The notes beneath the pieces were generated by a model. The model was not told the DNA's origin. It did not search any database and was given only the letters and a program-made list of their open reading frames with translations. The translations under genes were made by a program, and so were the position numbers. Below, piece by piece: positions 31,454 through 40,173 of a stretch of DNA of 64,000 bases. Location of the stretch: NCBI GenBank assembly GCA_040080965.1, contig JBEBHH010000015.1:1-64000 (forward strand), read 5' to 3'. Position 1 is the first letter of the stretch. Each line of letters starts with the position of its first letter. This stretch comes from SHZI01 sp040080965. GTDB taxonomy: Bacteria > Pseudomonadota > Gammaproteobacteria > Steroidobacterales > GCA-2729495.

Positions 31454-33126
31454 CAGGCGACCTCCCTTGTCCGCGGACCATAGACGGCTTCCTTGAAGGG
31501 CTCGATGCCGACCCGCCGGTAGGTGTCGAGGAAGCGCTCGTCCGCGAGACGCAGTGCCTTGTAGCGCCCCACTATCGCGTCGATGGCCGGCGGAACCTCG
31601 GCGGCGGAGATGCTCCGGCCCAGCCGGTCGCCCAGCGAGGCGTCCTCGCCCGACGAGCCGCCCAGCGTCAGCTGGTAGAACTCCTGGCCGTTCTTTTCCA
31701 CGCCGAGGATGCCGATGTGTCCCACGTGATGGTGGCCGCAGGCGTTCATGCAGCCGGAGATGTTGATGGTCAGCTCGCCGATGTCCTGAAGCACGGCCGC
31801 GTCGCTGAAATGCCGGCTGATGTCCTGGGCGACCGGGATGGCGCGGGTATTCGCCAGTGCGCAGAAGTCGAGCCCAGGGCAGGCGATGATGTCCGTCAGC
31901 TTGCCGATGTTGGGCGTGGCCAGCGACAGCTTCCGCAACTCCTGCCAGAGGCTGTGCAGCTCGCGCTGCTGTACGTCCGGAAACACCAGGTTCTGGCGGT
32001 GGGACACGCGGAGTTCGCCAAGGCTGAAGCGCTCGGCCAGTTCGGCCACCTTGTCCATCTGGTCGGCCGTGAGGTCGCCCGGTGCTATCCCGGGCGACTT
32101 CAGGGAGAGGTTCACGATGGCGTAGCCCGGCGTTCGATGCTCCACCACATTGTTGCGGCACCAGTCGTCGAAGGCCGGGTCCACCAGGCGCTGTCCGGCG
32201 ACCGCCGCCGACGCATCCGGCAGCGCCGCCCACGCCGGGTCGGCGAAGTAGGCGGCAATCCGGTCGATCTCCGCCCGGGGCACCGCAAGCAGCGGGCTCT
32301 GCCGGATCTGCTCCCACTCCTCATCGACGAGCCGGCGGAATTCGTCGGGACCGAGCGCATTGACCTGCACCTTGATGCGGGCCTTCTGCGGGTTGTCCCG
32401 GCGACCGCCCAGGTTGTAGATCCGCAGGATCGCCTCCAGGTAGGAGAGGAGGTCGTCCTTCGCCAGCCACTCCCGGATCGTGTGGCCCACGAAGGGCAGC
32501 CGGCCCTGGCCGCCGCCCGCGATCACTTCGAAGCCGACCACGCCGTCGGCATTGCGGCGGAGGTAGAGGCCCACGTCGTGGAACTTCACCGCCGCCCGGT
32601 CCACGGTTGCGCCGGAGACGGCGATCTTGAACTTGCGGGGCAGGTAGGAGAATTCCGGGTGGAGGATGGACCACTGGCGGATCAGCTCGCACCAGGGCCT
32701 GGGGTCCTCGATTTCTTCACGGGCCCGGCCGGCAAACTGGTCGGCGGTGATGTTGCGCACGCAGTTGCCGGAGGACTGCATGGCGTTCATTTCCACTTCG
32801 GCGAGGGCGGCGAGGATGTCCGGCGTCTCGTCGAGCCTGATCCAGTTGTACTGGATGTTCTGCCGCGTGGTGAAGTGGCCGAAGCTTCTGTCGTAACGCC
32901 GGGCGATGTGGGCCAGCTGCCGCAGCTGGCGCGAGGACAGGCAGCCGTAGGGAATGTTCACCCGGAGCATGTAGGCGTGCAGCTGCAGGTACAGCCCGTT
33001 CATCAGCCGCAGCGGCTTGAACTGGTCCTCCGTCAGGTCGCCGCTGAGGCGGCGCCCGACCTGGCGCCGGAACGTCGCGATGCGTTCGGCAACCAGCGTG
33101 TGGTCGAATTCGTCGTAGCGGTACAT
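31453..33126 (-). CDS. siroheme-dependent nitrite/sulfite reductase
   Basis: Six-electron reduction of sulfite (or nitrite), using siroheme coupled to a 4Fe-4S cluster. The 557-residue product has two ferredoxin-like halves. The cluster cysteines are in ACPGLDFCALA and SGCMNACGHHHVGHIG. Neighbours DUF2849 and DUF934 are the usual partners of the assimilatory sulfite reductase (CysI-type), which favours sulfite as substrate. The start MYRYDEFDHTL at 33126 is preferred; an upstream in-frame extension overlaps the previous gene. No cysH or cysG is present in the window. Confidence 0.9.
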   Translation of the reverse strand: MYRYDEFDHTLVAERIATFRRQVGRRLSGDLTEDQFKPLRLMNGLYLQLHAYMLRVNIPYGCLSSRQLRQLAHIARRYDRSFGHFTTRQNIQYNWIRLDETPDILAALAEVEMNAMQSSGNCVRNITADQFAGRAREEIEDPRPWCELIRQWSILHPEFSYLPRKFKIAVSGATVDRAAVKFHDVGLYLRRNADGVVGFEVIAGGGQGRLPFVGHTIREWLAKDDLLSYLEAILRIYNLGGRRDNPQKARIKVQVNALGPDEFRRLVDEEWEQIRQSPLLAVPRAEIDRIAAYFADPAWAALPDASAAVAGQRLVDPAFDDWCRNNVVEHRTPGYAIVNLSLKSPGIAPGDLTADQMDKVAELAERFSLGELRVSHRQNLVFPDVQQRELHSLWQELRKLSLATPNIGKLTDIIACPGLDFCALANTRAIPVAQDISRHFSDAAVLQDIGELTINISGCMNACGHHHVGHIGILGVEKNGQEFYQLTLGGSSGEDASLGDRLGRSISAAEVPPAIDAIVGRYKALRLADERFLDTYRRVGIEPFKEAVYGPRTREVA

Positions 33127-33131
33127 GGCGC

Positions 33132-33422
33132 TCAGTCCGCCTGGTCCGTGCGCACGGTCGGTCCCGCAGCCCGGATGGCTTCCCGCCATGCCACCGGCTG
33201 CCGTTGCCCCGCGACCTGCCGGATCCCGATCAGGTAGGGCTCCACCACGACGTTGCGGGATTCCGCTTGCAGCGCTGCGGCCAGCAGGTCCCTGGCGGTG
33301 CCGGGACCGGCGGCGACGGCGCCGCCGCCAATGTCGTCGACCCAGCTGCCATCGGCGGCCAGGAAAACCACGCGGCCATCAGTCAGCCGGTTTGCCAGAA
33401 CCATTTGTTCCGTTGCGTCCAT
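33132..33422 (-). CDS. DUF2849 protein
   Basis: A 96-residue protein starting MDATEQMVLANRLTDGRVVF, with ADGSWVDDI and VVEPYLIGIR, matching the small DUF2849 family found just before sulfite reductase genes. Its role is unproven; co-occurrence implies assimilatory sulfate metabolism. It ends 5 bases before the reductase start. The promoter must lie in the 103-base gap shared with the divergent HemF-like gene. Confidence 0.8.
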   Translation of the reverse strand: MDATEQMVLANRLTDGRVVFLAADGSWVDDIGGGAVAAGPGTARDLLAAALQAESRNVVVEPYLIGIRQVAGQRQPVAWREAIRAAGPTVRTDQAD

Positions 33423-33525
33423 GAGCCTAGATTGCCAGCAGTGAAGCTGCTGAGGCGGCCAGCTTAGCCACGGCCGGGTTGGCAGCATAGACAGTTTGGT
33501 TGCATCCATATTCCGGAGGTGTGAC

Positions 33526-34446
33526 GTGGCAGGCAGGAACCGCCGTAAGCTGGGGCTGCTGGCCCTCATCGGGACCTTGCTGGGGGGATTATTGACCGTG
33601 CCTGCCACCACCCACGCCGACAGCCGGCTTGCGCGGCTGTCCCCGGAGCATCAGGCGCTGGCCCGGCGCATGGTGTCCTTCATGGACCGGGCCGACGCGA
33701 AGTACTTCGCCCGGGTCCAGGCACTGAACGGGACGCCCGGCGCGCCGGCTGCCGGCGACGTGCTGGACCGGGAGACCGATGACTCCATCTACAACGTCCG
33801 GGTCACGCGGGGCCCCGTCGTCGAGAAGCTTGGCCGGATGATCGCCGACGGCAAGAAGACCCAGCCCGGCCGGCGGGAGGGGGTGCTGGTCTGGAGCCGC
33901 TTCTATTCCCTGGACGTGCACCCGCAGACCCCGCTGGTGGGCATGCTGCACGCCACCCTGGTCCTGCAGTTCTACGAGGACGGGACCGGCTTTGCCGGCG
34001 GCTGGCTCGGCGTGATGAACGGCACCCGCGTGGACGAGGACATGACGGCGCTGGCGTCCGTCGTGGACACCCACTTCGCGGCCTACGACAGGAATCCCGC
34101 CGTGTACCGGAGCCTCATCGTGAAGGGCACCGACGACACCATCGCCGACTTCCGCCGGCGGCCCGATCCATCGGGTGTGTCGTTCTACGGGCCCCCCGTC
34201 TTTCCCGGCGACGTGGCCCGGTCCTACGAACTCATCGAGGGCCTCTTCGAGAAGTTCACCGACGCCTACCTGGACCTGGTGCCAAAACGGAACGGCGCGC
34301 CGGTGACGACGGATGACGTGTCCCGCCAGGACGTCATGCGCAAGCGCTGGCTGGTCGACCAGCTCTACAGCGATCCCTTTGCCAGCAAGCTGGTGCCCTT
34401 CGAGGTCTGGTCGCTGGCCAACGTGCCGCCGACCGTGCGCTTCTAG
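33526..34446 (+). CDS. exported coproporphyrinogen oxidase (HemF)-like protein
   Basis: A 306-residue protein starting at GTG 33526, with GGAGG 6 bases upstream; the product then begins with a clean signal peptide ending at ATTHA-DS. The body resembles oxygen-dependent coproporphyrinogen III oxidase: SRFYSLDVHPQTPLVGMLHA corresponds to the HemF VHP-NP-VPT-H-N region, and FTDAYLDLVPKRNGAPVT to the GYTDAY-PI-E-RK region. HemF itself is cytoplasmic, so export is odd and suggests a different substrate or a scavenging role. Identity as an active oxidase is unproven. Confidence 0.6.
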   Translation: MAGRNRRKLGLLALIGTLLGGLLTVPATTHADSRLARLSPEHQALARRMVSFMDRADAKYFARVQALNGTPGAPAAGDVLDRETDDSIYNVRVTRGPVVEKLGRMIADGKKTQPGRREGVLVWSRFYSLDVHPQTPLVGMLHATLVLQFYEDGTGFAGGWLGVMNGTRVDEDMTALASVVDTHFAAYDRNPAVYRSLIVKGTDDTIADFRRRPDPSGVSFYGPPVFPGDVARSYELIEGLFEKFTDAYLDLVPKRNGAPVTTDDVSRQDVMRKRWLVDQLYSDPFASKLVPFEVWSLANVPPTVRF

Positions 34447-34586
34447 CGGCGGCGGCGGCGCAGCAACTCGGCCACGACGGGGACGAACGGCAGCAGCGCG
34501 CCCAGAAGAACCACGCTCCAGTGCAGGTAGAGCCCGACCAGGACGAGAAACAGTCCGAGGGCAATGAGCCAGAACCAGCCACCCAT
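34443..34586 (-). CDS. 47-residue membrane protein with polyarginine tail
   Basis: The frame starts MGGWFWLIALGLFLVLVGLY and ends in VVAELLRRRRR. Two hydrophobic segments (about residues 4-21 and 24-40) form a probable hairpin with a cytoplasmic Arg tail. Its stop overlaps the stop of the HemF-like gene (convergent by 4 bases). No strong ribosome-binding site is visible. It is supported by the fully hydrophobic composition, which is hard to obtain by chance, and by the gap it fills. Confidence 0.5.
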   Translation of the reverse strand: MGGWFWLIALGLFLVLVGLYLHWSVVLLGALLPFVPVVAELLRRRRR

Positions 34587-34612
34587 GGCCGGAGCCTAAC
34601 GCAAATAACCAA

Positions 34613-34642
34613 CCCCCGGCCCGCGTGGGGCGGGGCCGGGGG
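34613..34642. terminator. GC-rich hairpin upstream of the 47-residue gene
   Basis: CCCCCGGCCC (34613-34622) pairs perfectly with GGGCCGGGGG (34633-34642). On the minus strand it is followed by TTGGTTATTTG, so it could end a minus-strand transcript coming from 34.7 kb. On the plus strand no T-run follows. Confidence 0.4.
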
Positions 34643-34713
34643 CTGGGCCGGGTCCTCAACCGGAGTCGAGGAAGCCTTCCCGACGAATAGAGTTATATAG
34701 GGATGTCCAAGGA

Positions 34714-34741
34714 AAAAAATCACCCAAACGGGTGATTTTTT
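34714..34741. terminator. strong bidirectional intrinsic terminator
   Basis: AAAAAATCACCC (34714-34725), loop AAAC, GGGTGATTTTTT (34730-34741). The A and T tracts make it work in both directions. It separates the HemF-like/47-residue region from the DUF6524-like gene. Confidence 0.85.
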
Positions 34742-34781
34742 GCTTTCGGGCGCGGATTGTCGGGCCCGGCTGGCCCGGGGG

Positions 34782-35237
34782 CTAGTCGCGGACCTCGTCC
34801 ACGGTGGCCTGGCCCGAGAGCCGCCGCCGCAGGTGGGCCCAGCACATGCCGATCGTGAGGATCACGGCCACGCCGATCAGGACGATCCAGGTCAGGGTCG
34901 AGCTGTCGGTGGAATTGACCACGTCATAGAAGAACAGCATCCAGACCAGCACGGCGAACAGGCTGCCGACCAGCAGGATGCCGAACAGCCCGAGCGACTG
35001 CCGCGTGGCCTGCACGAACAGCACCCAGCCGGCGAGCAGGGCCAGGCCGGCCAGCACGTGCAGGGGCCCGAGGCTGCTGGCGAGGAACGCGTCCCGGGCC
35101 CAGTGGAAGAAGGAGAAGCCGCTGGGGTTGAAGGTCAGCAGCACCACGACCAGCGCAAAGATGAGCCGCAGGAACACGCTGCTGGCAGTGAATCCGGGCT
35201 CGCCGGCGGGTTGTCCGCTGATCTGGTCTCCGGCCAT
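34782..35237 (-). CDS. DUF6524-like inner membrane protein
   Basis: A 151-residue protein with four hydrophobic helices (including FLRLIFALVVVLLTF, LHVLAGLALLAGWVLFV, GILLVGSLFAVLVWMLFFY and WIVLIGVAVILTIGM) and a conserved FNPSGFSFFHW motif after the first helix. The basic loop WAHLRRRLSGQ precedes a short acidic tail. The family is a gammaproteobacterial membrane protein of unknown function. ATG at 35237 has GGAGG 7 bases upstream. It is divergent from the hydrolase gene, 56 bases apart. Confidence 0.78.
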   Translation of the reverse strand: MAGDQISGQPAGEPGFTASSVFLRLIFALVVVLLTFNPSGFSFFHWARDAFLASSLGPLHVLAGLALLAGWVLFVQATRQSLGLFGILLVGSLFAVLVWMLFFYDVVNSTDSSTLTWIVLIGVAVILTIGMCWAHLRRRLSGQATVDEVRD

Positions 35238-35293
35238 TGGGGCCCCTCCCACGGTAGACTGCCCGCATTGTAGCGCCGCACGAGTTGTGCACC

Positions 35294-36004
35294 ATGCCTT
35301 CCTGGCTCCGCCGTTCCCTGATGGTGCTCGCCGCGCTCGTTCTCGTTGCCGTCGGTCTGCAGGTCTACAGCATCGTCCCGGCGACCTTTGGCGCGCGGCC
35401 CCTCGGCTTGCCCGCCGATACGCGCCACCTGGTGCTGCTGATCCACGGCAGCGGTGGCCGCAACGAGCCGACGCTCGTCGCGCTCGAGGGGGCCTTCCGC
35501 CGAAGCGGCGAGGCCGCCCCGGGCACTGCCATCGTCCGCTATGTCTGGTCGCCCTGGTCCGACGCCAAGCTGCGCACGTACCCGAACGGCGCACGGGTGG
35601 GGGCCAGCCTCGGCGACGAGCTGGCCGCCCTTCCGGCACTCGAGTCCATCCACCTGATTGCCCACAGCGCCGGCGCCTACGTCCTCGAACCGCTGTGCAC
35701 GGCCTACCGCGCGCGGATGCCAGGGCGCGGCGCCCGCATCGCGATGACTTTCCTGGATCCGATCGGCTTCCGCGGGCCGTTCGACCCGGCGTGGGGCGCC
35801 CGCAACTACGGCCGTTGCGCCGACGACGCGGAAGCTTTCATCAACACGGACGACCCGGCTCCCGCCACGGCTGCGGTGCTGCAGCACGCCCGGACGACCG
35901 ATGTCACAGCAGACCCCGGCCGGAAGAACTTCAACGGCGGCGGCCACCGCTGGCCGGTACAGTACTACTCCAACCACCTTCCAACGCCTGGCGGCCCCGG
36001 CTAG
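35294..36004 (+). CDS. membrane-anchored or exported alpha/beta hydrolase
   Basis: A 236-residue protein. An N-terminal hydrophobic segment (SLMVLAALVLVAVGLQVYSI) is an anchor or uncleaved signal. The alpha/beta hydrolase marks are HLVLLIHGSGGRNEPT (oxyanion loop), LIAHSAGAYVLEPL (nucleophile Ser in the H-S-A-G elbow), an acidic residue in MTFLDPIGFRG, and His in GGGHRWPVQYY. Likely an esterase or lipase acting in the periplasm. ATG at 35294 is chosen because it starts just before the anchor. The MsbA-like exporter gene begins 19 bases downstream. Confidence 0.72.
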   Translation: MPSWLRRSLMVLAALVLVAVGLQVYSIVPATFGARPLGLPADTRHLVLLIHGSGGRNEPTLVALEGAFRRSGEAAPGTAIVRYVWSPWSDAKLRTYPNGARVGASLGDELAALPALESIHLIAHSAGAYVLEPLCTAYRARMPGRGARIAMTFLDPIGFRGPFDPAWGARNYGRCADDAEAFINTDDPAPATAAVLQHARTTDVTADPGRKNFNGGGHRWPVQYYSNHLPTPGGPG

Positions 36005-36023
36005 CCAGCTGACCCAGGTCCCG

Positions 36024-37823
36024 ATGCCGCCACCCACAGCCGAGCTGTCCAACCGTCCCAAAGGCCGGTCACTCCGCCCATTGCGTGAGCTGTACCCCTT
36101 CATCCGCCCCCACTGGCGGATGCTGCTCCTCGCGCTGGTGGCCCTCCTCGTCGGGGCCGGTGCCCTGCTCGGATTGCCGGTGGCGCTGCGCTACGTGGTT
36201 GATTTCGGCATTGCTGGCAAGGATCCGGACCAGATCGACCGGTACTTCCTCTACCTGTTCGGCGTTGCCTTCATCTTTGGTGTTTTCGCCGCCGCCCGGA
36301 TCTACCTCGTGAACTGGCTCGGCGAACGCGTGGTGGCCGACATGCGCCAGGCGGTGTACCGGCGCATCCTCCGCCTCGACCCGACCTTCTTCGAGGTGAC
36401 CCAGACGGGGGAAGTCCTGTCCCGGATCACCACGGACACGACGCTGATCCAGTCCATCGCCGGCTCCGGCATTTCCATCGCGCTCCGCAACGTCATCCAG
36501 CTGTCCGGCTCCATCGTGATGCTCGCCATCACCAGTCCACGGCTGATGGGCATGATCCTGCTGCTCGTGCCGGCGGTGGTCGTGCCCCTCATCGTCATCG
36601 GCCGCCGTGTGCGGGGCCTGTCGCGGGCCGCCCAGGACCGGGTGGCCGATTCCAGCGGCATGGCCGGCGAGACCCTGAACGCCATCCAGACGGTGCAGGC
36701 CTTCACGATGGAGGAGTTCCAGGGCCGGCGCTTCGGCGCGGCCGTCCAGGCCAGTTTCGCGGCCGCCATCAGGCGGGCGAGGGCCGGCGCCCTGCTGACA
36801 GCCGTTTCCGTGCTGGCCCTGTTCGGTGCCATCACCTTCGTCCTGTGGATCGGCGCCCACGCCGTGCTGAATGGCGAGATCAGTGGCGGCCAGCTGGGCC
36901 AGTTCCTGCTCTACGCCATGTTCGTGGCGGCCTCGGCTGCTTCCCTGAGCGAGGTCTGGAGCGAGGTGCAGCGCGCGTCCGGCGCCATGGAGCGCCTCAT
37001 GGAACTCCTCCACGCCGAACCGAAGATCACGGTGCCGGCAAATCCGGTGGCGCTGCCGCCCCGGCGCGAGGGCAGCATCCGTTTCGAGAACGTGTCGTTC
37101 AGTTACCCGTCCCGTCCCGGCGTGCCGGCTCTCCAGGACTTCTCGCTCAGCATCGCGCCGGGCGAACGGGTGGCTTTCGTCGGGCCGTCGGGCGCGGGCA
37201 AGACCACCACGTTCCAGCTGCTGCTCCGCTTTTACGACCTGGCGGCCGGCCGCATCCTGGTGGACGGCGTCGACATCGCCCAGGCCCGGCCGGAAGACGT
37301 GCGCGGACGGGTCGGCGTCGTGCCCCAGGAGACGGTGATCTTCGGCGCGACCGCGCGGGAGAACATCCGCTTCGGCAGGCCGGAAGCGACGGACGCGGAA
37401 ATCGAGGCCGCGGCTCGCGCGGCGGCGGCCGATGAATTCATCCGCGCGCTGCCGGACGGGTACGACACCTTCCTCGGCGAACGGGGCACGCGCCTGTCGG
37501 GCGGGCAGCGGCAGCGCATCGCCATCGCCCGCGCCATCCTCAAGGACCCGCCGATCCTGCTGCTCGACGAGGCGACCAGTTCGCTGGACGCGGAGAGCGA
37601 GCGGCTGGTGCAGGAAGCCCTGGAGTTCCTCGAGAAGGACCGGACGACGATCGTCATCGCCCATCGGCTCGCCACGGTCCTCGAGGCGGATCGCATCGTG
37701 GTGATCAACGAGGGCCGCATCGTCGACATCGGGCGCCACGACGAGCTGGTGCACCGTGATCCGCTGTACGCCCGCCTGGCCGAACTGCAGTTTGGCGAGG
37801 CGCAGGCCGCGGACGCGGCATAG
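36024..37823 (+). CDS. MsbA-like ABC exporter (fused membrane and ATPase domains)
   Basis: A 599-residue half-transporter. Six membrane helices fill residues about 30-320, then a full ATPase follows: Walker A FVGPSGAGKTTTF, signature RLSGGQRQRIAIARAIL, Walker B PILLLDEATSSLD and the switch His in VIAHRLATV. It belongs to the lipid/drug exporter group related to MsbA. ATG at 36024 is preferred; a longer upstream frame overlaps the hydrolase. It may work with the hydrolase in envelope lipid handling, by position only. Confidence 0.9.
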   Translation: MPPPTAELSNRPKGRSLRPLRELYPFIRPHWRMLLLALVALLVGAGALLGLPVALRYVVDFGIAGKDPDQIDRYFLYLFGVAFIFGVFAAARIYLVNWLGERVVADMRQAVYRRILRLDPTFFEVTQTGEVLSRITTDTTLIQSIAGSGISIALRNVIQLSGSIVMLAITSPRLMGMILLLVPAVVVPLIVIGRRVRGLSRAAQDRVADSSGMAGETLNAIQTVQAFTMEEFQGRRFGAAVQASFAAAIRRARAGALLTAVSVLALFGAITFVLWIGAHAVLNGEISGGQLGQFLLYAMFVAASAASLSEVWSEVQRASGAMERLMELLHAEPKITVPANPVALPPRREGSIRFENVSFSYPSRPGVPALQDFSLSIAPGERVAFVGPSGAGKTTTFQLLLRFYDLAAGRILVDGVDIAQARPEDVRGRVGVVPQETVIFGATARENIRFGRPEATDAEIEAAARAAAADEFIRALPDGYDTFLGERGTRLSGGQRQRIAIARAILKDPPILLLDEATSSLDAESERLVQEALEFLEKDRTTIVIAHRLATVLEADRIVVINEGRIVDIGRHDELVHRDPLYARLAELQFGEAQAADAA

Positions 37824-37855
37824 CCGCGCCGGCGGCGCCGGTCTAGACTTTGCCC

Positions 37856-38158
37856 ATGACCGACGAACTCCAGTGCTGGCGCTGCGGGGCCTCCCTCGCC
37901 GCGCTCCGGCTGCCCTTCGGCCGCACGGAAGAGTGCGCCGCCTGCCGCAGCCAGTTGCACGTCTGCCGGATGTGCCGCTCATGGGACCGCGCCCGCCCGA
38001 AGCAATGCCGGGAGGAGGATGCGGAGGAGGTGCGCGACAAGGAGCGCGCCAACTTCTGCGACTGGTTCAGGCCCCGGCCGGGCGCCTTCGACGCCGTCGG
38101 CGCAGCTGCGGAGTCAGCCGCGAAATCCGCCGCCGACTCCCTCTTCGGCAAGAAGTAG
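37856..38158 (+). CDS. small zinc-ribbon protein
   Basis: A 100-residue protein with two close Cys pairs (CWRCG at residues 7-11 and CAAC further on), followed by HVCRMCRSW and a later Cys, a pattern of one or two zinc ribbons. The C-terminal third is charged and Ala-rich. Function unknown. The ATG at 37856 follows TTGCCC. It ends at a TAG that lies at the edge of a large REP-type hairpin, whose own TAG is in frame two codons later. Confidence 0.65.
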   Translation: MTDELQCWRCGASLAALRLPFGRTEECAACRSQLHVCRMCRSWDRARPKQCREEDAEEVRDKERANFCDWFRPRPGAFDAVGAAAESAAKSAADSLFGKK

Positions 38159-38255
38159 CGGTAGGAGCGCCTTTAGGCGCGACCCCCCTCCCGCGAGAAT
38201 CGAGTCCGCGAGTCTCGAGCGGGAGGGGGGTCGCGCCTAAAGGCGCTCCTACCGC
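38158..38255. repeat. 98-nt perfect REP-type hairpin (37-nt arms, 24-nt loop)
   Basis: The arms 38158-38194 and 38219-38255 are perfectly complementary and contain the REP-like core in its TAGGAGCGCCTTTAGGCGCG form. The loop begins GAGAATCGAGTCCGCGAGTC and the same loop core recurs at 57660 and 61219. It sits between two convergent genes and contributes the stop of the TauD-type gene (38251-38249). It may act as a bidirectional terminator. Confidence 0.92.
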
Positions 38256-39094
38256 AGCTGCTTCCCGATGACGGTGACCCGGTGCATCTCCCGGGGCTCG
38301 TCGTAGTCGCCCACGGCGTAGTGCACCGTGCACCGGTTGTCCCACACGGCGATGGAATTCTTCTCCCAGTAGAACCGGCAGTGCAGCTCCTTCCAGTCGA
38401 TGTGCTGGAAGAGCATCTGGAGGAGCGCGTTGCTCTCCTTTTCCCGCAGGCCCTCGATGTGCGTCGTGGTGAGTTCGCTGATGTAGAGCAGCTTGCGGCC
38501 GGTTTCCGGGTGCACGGCGACCAGCGGGTGCAGGACCGGCGGGGCCTTTTTGAAAGTCTGTGCGTAGCGCTCCGGCCCGCCCTCCGTCTGCAGTTCCTGC
38601 CGGCGGTAGGTCTTGGTCACGTCGTGCCAGGCGGACAGCTCGCCCACGATCGCCTGCATCTTTGGTGACAGCGTGTCGTAGGCCCGGTACAGGTTAACCC
38701 ACATGGTGTCGCCGCCCCGGGACGGGGGGCGGATCGAACGCAGGATGCCGAGCAGGGGCGGGTCGTTGGTGTAGCTCAGGTCCGGGTGCCAGGCATTGGC
38801 GAGCCGCAGGTTCTCCTCGGCACCATTCCTCGCCTTGAGGACGATGATCTCCTTGTGCCCCTGCAGGCTCGGAATGAAGGGGTGGATGTGCAGGTCGCCG
38901 AAGCGGCGGCCGAAGGCGATCTGCTGCTCGGGCGTGATGTCCTGGTCCCGGAAGAAGACCACCAGGTTGTCCAGCAGCGCCCGCTTGATCTCGCCGTAGG
39001 TCTCGTCGTCGAGCGGGTTCCGGAGATCGACGCCGTGAATGATCGTGCCGAGGGAACCGGATATCGGCTGCAGGCGGATGCGCTGGTAGGTCAT
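38249..39094 (-). CDS. TauD/TfdA-type alpha-ketoglutarate-dependent dioxygenase
   Basis: A 281-residue non-heme Fe(II) oxygenase. The metal triad is visible: His and Asp in WHPDLSYTNDP, and the distal His in WDNRCTVHYAVGDY, with Arg in REMHRVTVIG binding alpha-ketoglutarate. GDLHIHPF and RPPSRGGDTMWVNL are conserved in TauD relatives. The substrate may be a sulfonate or another small acid and is not evident. It overlaps the glycosyltransferase gene by 4 bases. Confidence 0.9.
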   Translation of the reverse strand: MTYQRIRLQPISGSLGTIIHGVDLRNPLDDETYGEIKRALLDNLVVFFRDQDITPEQQIAFGRRFGDLHIHPFIPSLQGHKEIIVLKARNGAEENLRLANAWHPDLSYTNDPPLLGILRSIRPPSRGGDTMWVNLYRAYDTLSPKMQAIVGELSAWHDVTKTYRRQELQTEGGPERYAQTFKKAPPVLHPLVAVHPETGRKLLYISELTTTHIEGLREKESNALLQMLFQHIDWKELHCRFYWEKNSIAVWDNRCTVHYAVGDYDEPREMHRVTVIGKQLR

Positions 39095-40128
39095 TGGCCA
39101 AGCTTAGCCCACAGACGATTGCTCAGCACCTCGAGAGATTCCACCGCGCCGGCGTCCAGCCAGTCCACCAGTGCGCCGGTGCTGTCGGGGTAGTCTTGGG
39201 GCTGCGGCGCCGGAGTGTCCATCCAGTGGCGGATCCCGGCACGGGAAAGGCGGCGAGTCACCGTCCCGAGCTTCAGCTGTTCCAGGGCGACCGCGTTCGA
39301 TTCCTGCTCAAGTTGCCCGTGGATCGGCTGCACCAGCACACGGATCCCGTGGTGCAGGCACTCGCTGGTCAGCGTGAAGCCGGCATTGGCGATCACGCCG
39401 CTGCAGCGGGCCAGGTCTGCCAGGAAGCGTGGCCGTGAAACCGGGCGGACGAGCACGTTGCCTTCCTGCCGTTCAGCGGAGACCTTCGCATAGACGTGGA
39501 AGCGGCAGTCCGGGAACTGCCTGAGCAGGGGCACCAGGCGACCCAGGGGCTCGAAGCCCAGGTAGACCAGGATCAGGTCATCCTCGACCGGTCCGCGAAG
39601 GAGTTCCCGGATCCCGGGGTCCACCGTTGGCGGAAGGATTGGCGCACCGAAACGGTCCCAGTGGGCGCCGGCCGGGATGGACGCCGGCGCAAACCAGTCC
39701 ATGACCTGGCGGGTGATCAGGTTCCCCCGCGCCCGCGGCACGCTTGGCGAGGCAAAGGCATAAAGATGACCGATCCCGACGCTGCGCAGGCCGCGCCTGC
39801 GCGCGAGCCAGGCGGTGACCGGTTCGTAATCGGTCACCACCAGGTCGGGGAGCGGCGCCGGGTCGTGGAACACGTCGCGCAGGAAGTCGAAGGGGCGCGC
39901 CTGCGCGGCGGTCTTCAGGTAGCGGATGCGCCCGCCATCGGCGGCGAAGGTGAGCCCGGGCCGGCTGGTGATCGGGGCACCGATACGGGCCGGCCAGGAC
40001 GCGTCAGGCGGCGGGCCGCTCAGGAGGACATCGACCTGGTGCCCGCGTTCCCGAAGCTGGCGGATGATCGGCGTGGAACGGACCAGGTGGCCGTGGCCCG
40101 TGGTCTGCACGCCATAGAGGATGCGCAT
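39091..40128 (-). CDS. glycosyltransferase of the MurG-like (GT28/GT-B) group
   Basis: A 345-residue GT-B enzyme. The N-terminal glycine motif VQTTGHGHLVRSTPIIRQL and the C-terminal donor-binding segment CSGVIANAGFTLTSECLHHG, with PIHGQLEQESNAVALEQL, match the family of UDP-sugar transferases related to MurG and TIGR00661. Acceptor and sugar are unknown. Translational overlap with the dioxygenase gene suggests a joint operon. Confidence 0.82.
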   Translation of the reverse strand: MRILYGVQTTGHGHLVRSTPIIRQLRERGHQVDVLLSGPPPDASWPARIGAPITSRPGLTFAADGGRIRYLKTAAQARPFDFLRDVFHDPAPLPDLVVTDYEPVTAWLARRRGLRSVGIGHLYAFASPSVPRARGNLITRQVMDWFAPASIPAGAHWDRFGAPILPPTVDPGIRELLRGPVEDDLILVYLGFEPLGRLVPLLRQFPDCRFHVYAKVSAERQEGNVLVRPVSRPRFLADLARCSGVIANAGFTLTSECLHHGIRVLVQPIHGQLEQESNAVALEQLKLGTVTRRLSRAGIRHWMDTPAPQPQDYPDSTGALVDWLDAGAVESLEVLSNRLWAKLGQ

Positions 40129-40173
40129 GGGCGGCGATTACAGCTGCCGTCCATTACGGGAGCATTACTCGTT

